Assembly (NCBI GenBank): GCA_964625865.1
Contig: CAZVEV010000294.1
Span: 1-7,636, forward strand
Reading direction: 5' to 3'
From: CAZVEV01 sp964625865
GTDB lineage: Bacteria > Planctomycetota > Phycisphaerae > SM23-33
Length of the DNA stretch: 7,636 nt
The position numbers were made by a program, and so were the translations under genes. The notes beneath the pieces are model-generated. The model had not been told where the DNA came from. It saw only the letters and a program-made list of their open reading frames with translations, and did no database searches. Shown in pieces: positions 1 to 5,933 of this stretch (positions are counted from its first letter, which is position 1; the number at the start of each line of letters is the position of its first letter).

Positions 1-40
1 ATCATCCTGCTCCTTCTCACAAAGTACCGGATCACTTGAT

Positions 41-205
41 TCAGCTATCATCTGCCGCACCCGTAGGGCAAGAGCCAAACGCCAAGCGCCCTGTGAGCAC
101 GTCAAATACCGTCCAATCGAGATGAGCAGTCTCGGGCGTGTAAACACGCCAAGCCGCGGCCCTCCCGCCGCTTGAGTATGTAAACTCACTATAACCATAC
201 CACAT
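41..205 (-). CDS. Possible small hypothetical protein (54 aa), doubtful
   Basis: A short ORF starts at ATG 205 and stops with TGA at 41-43. It lies divergent from the TIR gene. The product is rich in aromatic residues (three Trp, several Tyr and Phe), with a central segment reading WRVYTPETAHLDWTVFDVLTG that looks more protein-like than a random frame. No family was recognised and there is no signal peptide or membrane segment. A GGAG lies directly against the ATG, too close for normal ribosome binding. The frame stays open upstream to another ATG at 409, but that extension overlaps the TIR gene and looks like noise. Nothing else overlaps 41-205, so it could be a real small gene, a gene remnant or chance. 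Confidence 0.25.
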   Translation of the reverse strand: MWYGYSEFTYSSGGRAAAWRVYTPETAHLDWTVFDVLTGRLAFGSCPTGAADDS

Positions 206-275
206 CTCCGGGAGAACGCAAGGGAAAAATCGGGCGAAAGGGCGGTTTTTCTCGGGGAATATTGGACGGGTAGCT

Positions 276-327
276 GCGGGTATCCGGACGGGCGGCGGGT
301 ATCCATCGCATGCGCTGGCCGGTATAC
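276..327 (+). repeat. Three spaced copies of a GCGGGTATCC-like motif upstream of the TIR gene
   Basis: GCGGGTATCC occurs exactly at 276-285 and 295-304. A third, 8-of-10 match (GCCGGTATAC) lies at 318-327 and overlaps the best -10 candidate of the TIR gene. Start-to-start spacings are 19 and 23 bases, close to two helical turns, as expected for a protein binding one face of the DNA. A regulator site is inference; GC-rich chance repetition is the alternative. Confidence 0.35.
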
Positions 328-328
328 T
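323..328 (+). promoter_or_regulatory. Candidate -10 element for the TIR gene
   Basis: TATACT differs from the sigma-70 -10 consensus at one base and lies 41 bases before the ATG at 370, which would give a leader of roughly 35 bases. No convincing -35 hexamer stands at the right distance, so the promoter would be weak or activator-dependent. It overlaps the third copy of the upstream repeat. Confidence 0.3.
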
Positions 329-369
329 CACCGTCAGCAGATCGGCATGACATGCACGGGAGATTCGAC

Positions 370-1491
370 ATGGACGACTACACGTATCGGGTGTTCGTGA
401 GCTACTCACGCGATGACGCGGCCAAGGCCGACATCGTGCGGGAGCACCTGAAGACGATCAACGCCCAGCCCATGTCAGACGTGAACCTGCCCCCCGGGGC
501 CCCGTATGCCACGGAGATCAAGCGACGAATCTCGTGTGCGCACGTCTTCATTCCGCTGATGACGGCCGCCTCAAAGGACAGGCCCTGGGTCCACCAGGAG
601 ATCGGCTATGCCATGGGCATGGGCGTTCCGATCATGCCGCTGGCGCTGGACGAACTTCCGAAAGGGATGGCCGAGCACATCCATGCGATGAGCGTCAGGG
701 CGGACCTGAGCGACCTGGCTGAGCGTCTCGACCGTCGCCGGTTGGACTTTGTGGTTCGCCAGTCGCAGGAAGCGGGGCTGGCGCGGTTTGAGACGGCCCG
801 CAAGATCACGCAGCGGACGCGCACGCTGGTGACTCATTCACGCGACGTCCTGGATTCCCACGGGGCGGTCAGGATCCGCCAGTCGTCGGCATTCAGTTCG
901 TTCTCTCTGCCCGCACGCGGGCCGAAGCATGCGACGTGGCAACGCAGAAACCCTGCCATGGACTCCGAGATGGGGCGGCTGCTCCGCGATGAACGGCGGG
1001 CCATGGAGGACCATGCCCGCCAGGCCGGCTGCGACCTGGTGTTGGATCCGTACGTCATGCTCCGCCCGCCGGGACCGGACCACGAGGGGCCGATCGGCTC
1101 GGACGCGCTGGCGGTGCGGCTGGAGGTCCTGCTGGAGTTCCTCGAGAGCATGGACGACCAGATGGTCCGCGTCGTGATCCGCCGGGGAGGGCTGCGGGGC
1201 AGCCTGGTGCTTGTCGGCGACCTGTTCCTCGCCGAGGCCGTCGCTCCCTACTACGGCGGCGGGTATCGTCAGACGACGTTCACGTGGCACGCGCCGACAG
1301 TCCTGGCGCGGATGCGGGAGTTCGACGACGACTTCGAGGACTTCATCGACGAAGCGGACCTCAGCGGGCGGTCCTCGCGCCAGGCGGCCATCGACGAACT
1401 GCGCGACCTCCTGCGAACGTGCAATCAGGCCCCGCCTCTGCCCGGCCCGGACGGTGGCGGACCCGCCACGACGGGCCGGACAACCGTCTGA
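370..1491 (+). CDS. TIR-domain protein with unrecognised C-terminal domain
   Basis: This is a 373-residue cytosolic protein with no signal peptide or membrane helix. Residues 6-125 form a bacterial TIR domain: box 1 YRVFVSYSRDD (6-16), the 'aTEIKRRISCAHVFIPLMT' strand-helix segment (48-65) and W73-V-H-Q-E77 followed by IGYAMGMGVPIMPLAL. E77 aligns with the glutamate that bacterial TIR NADases use to cleave NAD+; that activity is known for the family but not shown here. A linker of about 70 residues leads to a second domain (about 195-350) that begins EMGRLLRDERRAMEDHARQAGCDLVLDP, contains YYGGGYRQTTFTWHAPTVL and ends in an acidic stretch around FDDDFEDFIDEAD. I do not recognise it; it may be the sensing or oligomerising part. 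The ATG at 370 is chosen because GGGAGA (358-363) lies six bases upstream and the TIR strand begins just after; the longer frame from 310 lacks such a site. Neighbours are unrelated, so it appears to act alone, perhaps in phage defence. Confidence 0.88.
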   Translation: MDDYTYRVFVSYSRDDAAKADIVREHLKTINAQPMSDVNLPPGAPYATEIKRRISCAHVFIPLMTAASKDRPWVHQEIGYAMGMGVPIMPLALDELPKGMAEHIHAMSVRADLSDLAERLDRRRLDFVVRQSQEAGLARFETARKITQRTRTLVTHSRDVLDSHGAVRIRQSSAFSSFSLPARGPKHATWQRRNPAMDSEMGRLLRDERRAMEDHARQAGCDLVLDPYVMLRPPGPDHEGPIGSDALAVRLEVLLEFLESMDDQMVRVVIRRGGLRGSLVLVGDLFLAEAVAPYYGGGYRQTTFTWHAPTVLARMREFDDDFEDFIDEADLSGRSSRQAAIDELRDLLRTCNQAPPLPGPDGGGPATTGRTTV

Positions 1492-1546
1492 CGCGCCCTG
1501 GTCTGTGACGGCGCATCATCGGTCGGTCCAGCCCCGGACATCTCGA

Positions 1547-1571
1547 CCCAGCAGGGAGTACGACGGCTGGG
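1547..1571. terminator. Weak hairpin between convergent TIR and C39 genes
   Basis: CCCAGC (1547-1552) pairs with GCTGGG (1566-1571) across a 13-base loop in the 83-base gap between the two stop codons. Its position suits a shared terminator, but there is no T-run on either side and the loop is long. Chance is a real alternative. Confidence 0.2.
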
Positions 1572-1574
1572 ACG

Positions 1575-2396
1575 TCATTCCGCGGTCCGCGCCAGTATGA
1601 TCGCACACCTGCGCCACTTGGCCATGAACGCCTCATGCGTGTACGTGCGGCGTCCCCTCACGGGATCGCCAAGGACCACTTTGTCCTCCGTGACGCTGAG
1701 CACGGCGACGTAATGGTCGACCATGAAGCCGGCCTTGATGACCGCGATGAACGGAGTGTGGCCCCGGAGTTCGGCTATCGTGTCGTGGTAGACGGTACGG
1801 CAGGGGACGCCGTATTCGTCGCCGATGGCCCCGCAGAGGGCGTCGGCGGGGGTCCCGGCGAACGGCGTGGTGTGTGCGCGGATGGCCAGGGCCCCTTCCT
1901 CGGCCTGCACGCCGGCATGGCGGAGCACGGTGACCGCAGCCGCCGGGCCGCACGTGTACCCGTTGCTCTGGATGCAGATGCCGTTGCCGTCGATGGTGGT
2001 CTCCAGCCTCGACAGGCCGGCGTACGAAAAGGCCGGCGCCAGAAACGGCAGGACGGAGAAGTAGACCGCAAAGAGCACCATGAAGATCGAAACCGCCACC
2101 CGCTGGCGCCGCTGGGGAAGCCGCACCAGCGGGATCGTCAGCAGGGCCGTGCAGATCACCGCCATCGCCGCAAACTCCGTCCGCCCGGCCATCAGCCAAC
2201 TGAACGGGAAGACCGCCTCGATGCGGGGAGCCCACCTGGGGGCCGCGATGGCGGCGGCGAGCAGCAGCCCGACAGTGTATCCGATGGTCCACGCCCGGTT
2301 CTTGAGCCGAGAGAACCACCGCCCAAGAAAGACCCCCGCCCCCGCCAACAGAACCACCCCCACGCTCTGACCCAATGAAAGCAGTATGTAGTGCAT
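1575..2396 (-). CDS. Membrane-anchored C39-type cysteine peptidase
   Basis: The product has 273 residues. The N-terminal half has four hydrophobic segments (about 4-25, 37-52, 73-93 and 100-121). The basic loops are 26-35 (RWFSRLKNR) and 92-99 (RLPQRRQR), so the positive-inside rule puts the N-terminus and the C-terminal domain outside the cytoplasm. Residues 135-270 match the C39 papain-like fold: Q143 (oxyanion hole) six residues before catalytic C149 in YTCGPAA, then H228 in VDHYVAVL and D244 in LGDPVRG, all in order. C39 domains usually cleave double-glycine leaders inside bacteriocin ABC transporters; here there is no ATPase or transporter part, so the substrate is unknown. The ATG at 2396 starts the first membrane segment at once; an ORF extension to 2522 is low-complexity and improbable. 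The Shine-Dalgarno is weak (AGAG). The gene converges on the TIR gene and follows the carboxypeptidase gene after a 380-base gap, so it is probably transcribed on its own. Confidence 0.85.
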   Translation of the reverse strand: MHYILLSLGQSVGVVLLAGAGVFLGRWFSRLKNRAWTIGYTVGLLLAAAIAAPRWAPRIEAVFPFSWLMAGRTEFAAMAVICTALLTIPLVRLPQRRQRVAVSIFMVLFAVYFSVLPFLAPAFSYAGLSRLETTIDGNGICIQSNGYTCGPAAAVTVLRHAGVQAEEGALAIRAHTTPFAGTPADALCGAIGDEYGVPCRTVYHDTIAELRGHTPFIAVIKAGFMVDHYVAVLSVTEDKVVLGDPVRGRRTYTHEAFMAKWRRCAIILARTAE

Positions 2397-2564
2397 GGCG
2401 ATCTCTGAACTCACCGTCTGCCGTTCGGGCCCTCTGGCGCCGCATCGGCATCCTGCGGTATTGTACGCACGGATTGCGCCGGAACCACGCCGTTTTCCCG
2501 GGCTTACGCATCCAGGGCGCAAAACAAGACGGAATACAGATCAAAACAACAGAAGAAACACCCA

Positions 2565-2604
2565 GCGGCTTAGCCGCAGATGTCGCAGCCCGGCCGCTGG
2601 CCGG
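2565..2604. repeat. Two adjacent GC-rich hairpins
   Basis: GCGGCT (2565-2570) pairs with AGCCGC (2572-2577) across a single T. Twelve bases on, CCGGCC (2590-2595) pairs with GGCCGG (2599-2604) across GCT. The first hairpin differs from the one at 5922-5934 by one central base. They may be transcript-end structures or part of a dispersed intergenic repeat; there is no T-run for a classical terminator. Confidence 0.5.
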
Positions 2605-2632
2605 AACCCAATGCCTGTCTTCAGGTCGTCTT

Positions 2633-2669
2633 CAACACAGAGGCACAGAGAACAGAAGAGAAGAAGAGC
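2633..2669 (+). repeat. CACAGAG-type purine-rich repeat tract
   Basis: The tract runs as repeated ACAGAG/AGAAGAG units, including CACAGAGGCACAGAGAACAG. Tracts of this kind recur between genes in planctomycete and other environmental genomes and give spurious ORFs rich in Gln, Arg and Glu; that is recalled knowledge, not checked here. ACAGAAGAGAA (2652-2662) recurs exactly, in inverted orientation, at 5849-5859. Confidence 0.45.
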
Positions 2670-2712
2670 ACATGGCGACCTGCGCATTATCCGGATGAGC
2701 CCAAAAGGGTAA

Positions 2713-2749
2713 CCGTCCGATTAAACCCAAACCCCGTCCGATTTGACCC
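2713..2749. repeat. Direct repeat, 16-base unit at 21-base period
   Basis: CCGTCCGATTAAACCC (2713-2728) and CCGTCCGATTTGACCC (2734-2749) match at 14 of 16 positions. A degenerate partial third copy (CCGTTCCGACT) overlaps the end. The repeat lies just beyond the stop codon of the carboxypeptidase gene. Its function is unknown; the two-helical-turn spacing would suit a binding site. Confidence 0.5.
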
Positions 2750-2777
2750 GTTCCGACTCCACCTTTTTCGCTCCGTA

Positions 2778-3950
2778 TTACGGAAACGTGATATCCAAGA
2801 CTGTCTGGCGGTCGTCCACGATGATCACGTTTTCCTTGACTATTCTCTTTCCCTCAAACGTGAAGCGGACCGTGTAGGTTCCGGGCAGCAATAGCCGGTA
2901 GTAGCGTCCGAAGGTGGTGTCGCTCATGTAGGGCCTGCGAAGATTGGCCGGTCTGTCGATCCCGTCCACGTCCACGACCGCAGATACCGGCTTGCCGTTT
3001 CGCCTCACGTGCCCGGTGAGCGTTGAGGTGTGGACCCGGCTGATCATGATCATGATGCCGGGAAGAGTCTTCCGACAGAGGCGTCCGAGCTGCCCGGCCG
3101 AAGGCGCGTGGGACGTTCCCAGTTCCAGCCCATAGTAGAACGTTCCGTACCGCCCGTACCAGTAGTCTGCCCCTCCCCCCGGGACCGTTCGACGCAAATA
3201 CTCGGTTAGTTGCAGCGCCCTGTACCCGGAGGTCTTCGCCATTCTATCGGCCAGGTCCTTCATCGCATCCCAGTCGGCTGGTTTCTTGCGGGTGTGGGCC
3301 CAGGGAAGGAGGTAGGCCCGCCCGTAAGTGTGGAGATCGATTCCGGCCACGACGTGATCGCGGCGGAGATGAAAATTCTTGATCAGGTTTTGTAACTCTA
3401 TTTGGACCCCGTCCAGATCGTCGCTTGTCCAATCGGTGGGGAAGTTCCGATTCAGATCGACCCGGTTGGCGTTGTTATGGGAGTTGTTGGCCTTATAGCC
3501 TGCCGGATTGAGAATCGGGATCACCCAGATCTGTGTCTTGTCGATCAGGGCGCGGCGGGACTCCTCCGAAAGAAGCCGCCGGATCGTGAAGAGCGCCATT
3601 TCCGACGCAACGCGCTCGTTGCCGTGGATACCTCCTGTCAGGAGTACGTTGGGCTCGTCCTCTTCTTTTTCAACATGGTCAGATATCTTAAACGCCCACA
3701 CGCGCGTGCGCCCGTCCGAGCTGACCCCCAAGTCATGCAGCTTCCCTGTTTTCGGATGGGCCTTCTCCAACCGGCGCAATTCGCTCAACAGGGAATCATA
3801 GGTGTGATACGAGGGGGCTTCAGCCGCGCAAACCCGGAAGCTCCCTATCGCCGAAAGCGAAAAGAAGAGCATTATGAAAAGATGAGACCTCGTCAGCGTG
3901 CCGACCGAGCGGCGAGGCGCGATCACACTCCATTGTCCATCATCTTTCAT
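2778..3950 (-). CDS. Secreted M14-family zinc carboxypeptidase
   Basis: This is a 390-residue exported metallopeptidase that removes C-terminal residues, or cuts peptide cross-links, with a catalytic zinc. A hydrophobic signal segment (about 23-41, HLFIMLFFSLSAIGSF) ends near CAAEA. The M14 core shows zinc ligands H109 and E112 in GGIHGNERVASE, NPAGY, the substrate-binding NRVDLNRNFP block, third ligand H207 in DLHTYG, and catalytic E276 in YYGLELGT. Residues about 310-390 form a small beta-sandwich (TLTGHVRRNGKPV...LLLPGTYTVRFTFEGK) like the transthyretin-like domain after the catalytic unit in the carboxypeptidase N/E/D group. All key residues are intact. The start is uncertain: ATG 3950 is chosen, but GTG 3977 (12 bases after the esterase stop), GTG 3926 and ATG 3872 are possible and none has a strong ribosome site. 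The gene follows the esterase gene closely and is probably in its operon. The specificity pocket could not be read. Confidence 0.88.
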   Translation of the reverse strand: MKDDGQWSVIAPRRSVGTLTRSHLFIMLFFSLSAIGSFRVCAAEAPSYHTYDSLLSELRRLEKAHPKTGKLHDLGVSSDGRTRVWAFKISDHVEKEEDEPNVLLTGGIHGNERVASEMALFTIRRLLSEESRRALIDKTQIWVIPILNPAGYKANNSHNNANRVDLNRNFPTDWTSDDLDGVQIELQNLIKNFHLRRDHVVAGIDLHTYGRAYLLPWAHTRKKPADWDAMKDLADRMAKTSGYRALQLTEYLRRTVPGGGADYWYGRYGTFYYGLELGTSHAPSAGQLGRLCRKTLPGIMIMISRVHTSTLTGHVRRNGKPVSAVVDVDGIDRPANLRRPYMSDTTFGRYYRLLLPGTYTVRFTFEGKRIVKENVIIVDDRQTVLDITFP

Positions 3951-3989
3951 CTTTGTCGCCTGACGTATCCAGATCACCGGGCGCTGAGT

Positions 3990-5840
3990 TTACTTACCAT
4001 CATCATGCCGCATCTCAATCAGCTTCAGGGTCTCCCGCTCCTCCTTCGCGGTGAGGTCAATGGGGCTCCTTGTTTTCAGGTCGACAATGGTAATACCGAA
4101 CCGTGTGATTCTATTCCAGGAGAGCTTCTTGTTCTTCTTGGGATCACCTCTGAAGTCCTGCCTGCCGACAATCACAGTCTTGATCCCGGTTCCGCTGACC
4201 TTGGCGGCATAACTGAACGTGCCAAGATCCTTCCCCGCTCCCAGGAATCGGCTTTCCACATTCAGGCGCAGGGAGAGAGTCCGCCCCTTCGGATCGATGG
4301 CAATGCAGAGCTTCTTGTTGTCATTCAAGTCAATCCGGGGACTCCGGAACTTGTAGGTCCTGATGGTCCGACCGCCCCTCGAAGCCCAGTCCTGCAAACC
4401 GTTCTTGAAGTCATCAATGACGCTCTGCGTGTTTTTCAGGGCCGCCAGCGCCTTCAGGTCGACACGCTCGGGCACGACCGACTGCAGCAGCGAATTGACG
4501 GTGAGAGTTGAGGTCTTCCCGTACATCGTATCGGTCTCTCTGTCCAGTTTATACCGGCAGAGGGCAAACACATATAGAGGAAGATCCTTGTAAACCTCCA
4601 GTTCCACCGTCCAGTTTCCGCCGGCCGAGCCCTTCCGCGCCTCGGCGCGGTTCCAGAAGCGGGTGCAGGCATTGGGGTCGTAGCTGTAATAGATCTCCGT
4701 ATCAAGCAGCCGGTTGTGGCGGTCGGCGGGAGTTACGGTAAAGGTCGCCCTCTGCCCCTGGACAACTAATGTAGAGGGCGGCGTTACAGGAATCTTCTGA
4801 TCGATACGCTTCAGGTGCAGAGTGAACCACTTGTCGAGGAGAACCCACTGCTCCTTTCCGGGACCGTGGTTCTCATGAATATTGGTAGTCACCCGCCAGG
4901 CCTTGTGTTTCAACAGCGCCATTGCCTTATAAATACGGTCAAGGGCCGAGTGGAAATCATTGCTGGAACTGATGAACATAACCGGGCATTTCACCAGCGG
5001 CCAGTACGAACATGGATCCATGGTGTTCTTATATAACCCGACGTCTTCCCTGTAATGCCCGGCCAGGCCGGTTCCCGGATATCCGGGGAAATCCACATGC
5101 TTGAATGCCGAACCGCCGACAAACGGCACAACGGCTTTCAGCCGGGAGTCTATCGCCGTCAGCGCCGTAATCATCCCGCCCATCGAGAATCCGGAAAAGC
5201 CGATCCTGTCGGCATTGACTTCAGCCTGCCGCTCCAGGAAGGTGATCGCTCGCCTTGCAGCCACCGCCAGAAGGAACCAGTTGTTGTTTCGCGGACTGAC
5301 AACCGGGTCGATCGTGAATTCATCCGGCTTAAGCGAGCGTTTCCACTGCTTTCTCAGAGCCTTGGAGTAGAAACGGGGCCCCTGGGTCGGGTCGACCTTT
5401 CCCCAGTCGGTATTCTGGGCAATGTCCTTTTCCATGGGCCTGCCGAGCCAGTTGATATCTAACACGGCAAACCCCTGCCTGGCGAAGTAGAGTCCCCGCT
5501 GTCTGTCGGCTCTCTGCCCACCCCCATGGCTCCAGACGAAAGCGGGGTTCTTCTTTCCGTTGTCGGGGAAGCTGTAGTAGGCGGCGATCCTGGCGTCGGT
5601 CCCCCTGAACGTGCCGACCTTGAAGGTGACATACCGCGAGACCACCCCGCCGTCCTTCCATTCCTTGATGACCTTGACCTCCAGGTCCTCTTTGCGGGGA
5701 TCATAATCCTTCCAGAGACCGGTCACACTCTGCGGCACGTCGCCGGCCTTGTATGGCGTAAAGGTGTCCGCCCCCCAGACCTGAATATTGAGGATCATCA
5801 CTGCCGCAATCGCGGCAAGAAGCATTTGTCTCATTTTCAC
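3990..5840 (-). CDS. Secreted alpha/beta hydrolase, acetylxylan-esterase-like, with C-terminal beta domain
   Basis: The product has 616 residues and is exported: residues 1-23 form a signal peptide (MKMRQMLLAAIAAVMILNIQ), cleaved around VWGA. Residues about 65-345 are an alpha/beta-hydrolase domain: SHGGGQ (104-109) for the oxyanion hole, the nucleophile elbow GFSMG with S219, D295 in SSSNDFHSALD, and H325 in HENHGPG, giving a complete triad in order. The acyl-ester-cleaving family with acetylxylan esterase and dienelactone hydrolase fits best; substrate is inference. Residues 350-450 look like a beta-sandwich linker, and 470-600 (VIDDFKNGLQDW..., later LSLRLNVESRF and SWNRITRFGI) resemble a carbohydrate-binding jelly-roll, as in multidomain esterases. 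GTG 5840 is used because AGAG lies ten bases upstream; ATG 5834, two codons later, is an equal choice for the protein. The carboxypeptidase gene follows closely. GC content is visibly lower than in the flanking genes. A secreted S9-like peptidase is a less likely alternative. Confidence 0.82.
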   Translation of the reverse strand: MKMRQMLLAAIAAVMILNIQVWGADTFTPYKAGDVPQSVTGLWKDYDPRKEDLEVKVIKEWKDGGVVSRYVTFKVGTFRGTDARIAAYYSFPDNGKKNPAFVWSHGGGQRADRQRGLYFARQGFAVLDINWLGRPMEKDIAQNTDWGKVDPTQGPRFYSKALRKQWKRSLKPDEFTIDPVVSPRNNNWFLLAVAARRAITFLERQAEVNADRIGFSGFSMGGMITALTAIDSRLKAVVPFVGGSAFKHVDFPGYPGTGLAGHYREDVGLYKNTMDPCSYWPLVKCPVMFISSSNDFHSALDRIYKAMALLKHKAWRVTTNIHENHGPGKEQWVLLDKWFTLHLKRIDQKIPVTPPSTLVVQGQRATFTVTPADRHNRLLDTEIYYSYDPNACTRFWNRAEARKGSAGGNWTVELEVYKDLPLYVFALCRYKLDRETDTMYGKTSTLTVNSLLQSVVPERVDLKALAALKNTQSVIDDFKNGLQDWASRGGRTIRTYKFRSPRIDLNDNKKLCIAIDPKGRTLSLRLNVESRFLGAGKDLGTFSYAAKVSGTGIKTVIVGRQDFRGDPKKNKKLSWNRITRFGITIVDLKTRSPIDLTAKEERETLKLIEMRHDDGK

Positions 5841-5933
5841 TATAGGCGTTCTCTTCTGTGTGAACTTGCGTAGTCTTCGACGGCTTCGTCCCCTATTTCG
5901 TGGTACGTCTGTGGTGTAGTTGCGGCTTTGCCG
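5841..5933 (-). repeat. Intergenic repeat with two hairpin/ACTAC/ACAGA units
   Basis: Read on the minus strand just after the surface-protein stop, GCGGC-AAA-GCCGC (5934-5922) is followed by AACTACACCACAGA. Then GACG-AAGC-CGTC is followed by GAAGACTAC and, after a short gap, CACACAGA. Each unit is therefore a hairpin, then ACTAC, then ACAGA. The tract ends in ACAGAAGAGAA (5859-5849), which also supplies the weak ribosome site of the esterase gene. It may be a dispersed intergenic repeat; the first hairpin might attenuate read-through from the upstream gene. Confidence 0.5.

Larger units (their letters stand above)
2397..2777. other. Non-coding, repeat- and hairpin-rich intergenic region
   Basis: There is no credible gene in these 381 bases. 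Frames that run through it read as low-complexity peptides of the NTEAQRTEEKK type, which come from CACAGAG-type DNA rather than protein selection. It holds two GC-rich hairpins, a purine tract and a 21-base-period direct repeat, each listed separately. It must contain the promoter of the C39 gene and any terminator after the carboxypeptidase gene, but no strong hexamers or T-tailed hairpin were found. Confidence 0.6.

Noticed and set aside
310..369. N-terminal extension of the TIR protein
   Set aside because: The ATG at 310 lies before the candidate -10 element and has no ribosome site, while the ATG at 370 has GGGAGA six bases upstream.
1635..2378. Plus-strand open frame (247 codons) opposite the C39 gene
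   Set aside because: The product is compositionally odd (Gly, Arg, Asp and Pro rich) and antisense to a gene with a complete C39 active site.
1575..2396. C39 gene as a bacteriocin ABC transporter
   Set aside because: The protein has only 273 residues, with no Walker motifs and membrane helices before rather than after the peptidase domain.
2565..2749. CRISPR array
   Set aside because: The repeats are of different kinds and only two copies each, with no equal-length spacers.
2580..2894. Plus-strand frame reading NTEAQRTEEKK
   Set aside because: This peptide type arises from translated CACAGAG-like intergenic DNA, and the frame runs antisense into the carboxypeptidase gene.
3402..4511. Long plus-strand open frame (369 codons)
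   Set aside because: It spans the junction of two minus-strand genes with intact catalytic motifs. Its translation has no recognisable domain and reads as an antisense shadow.
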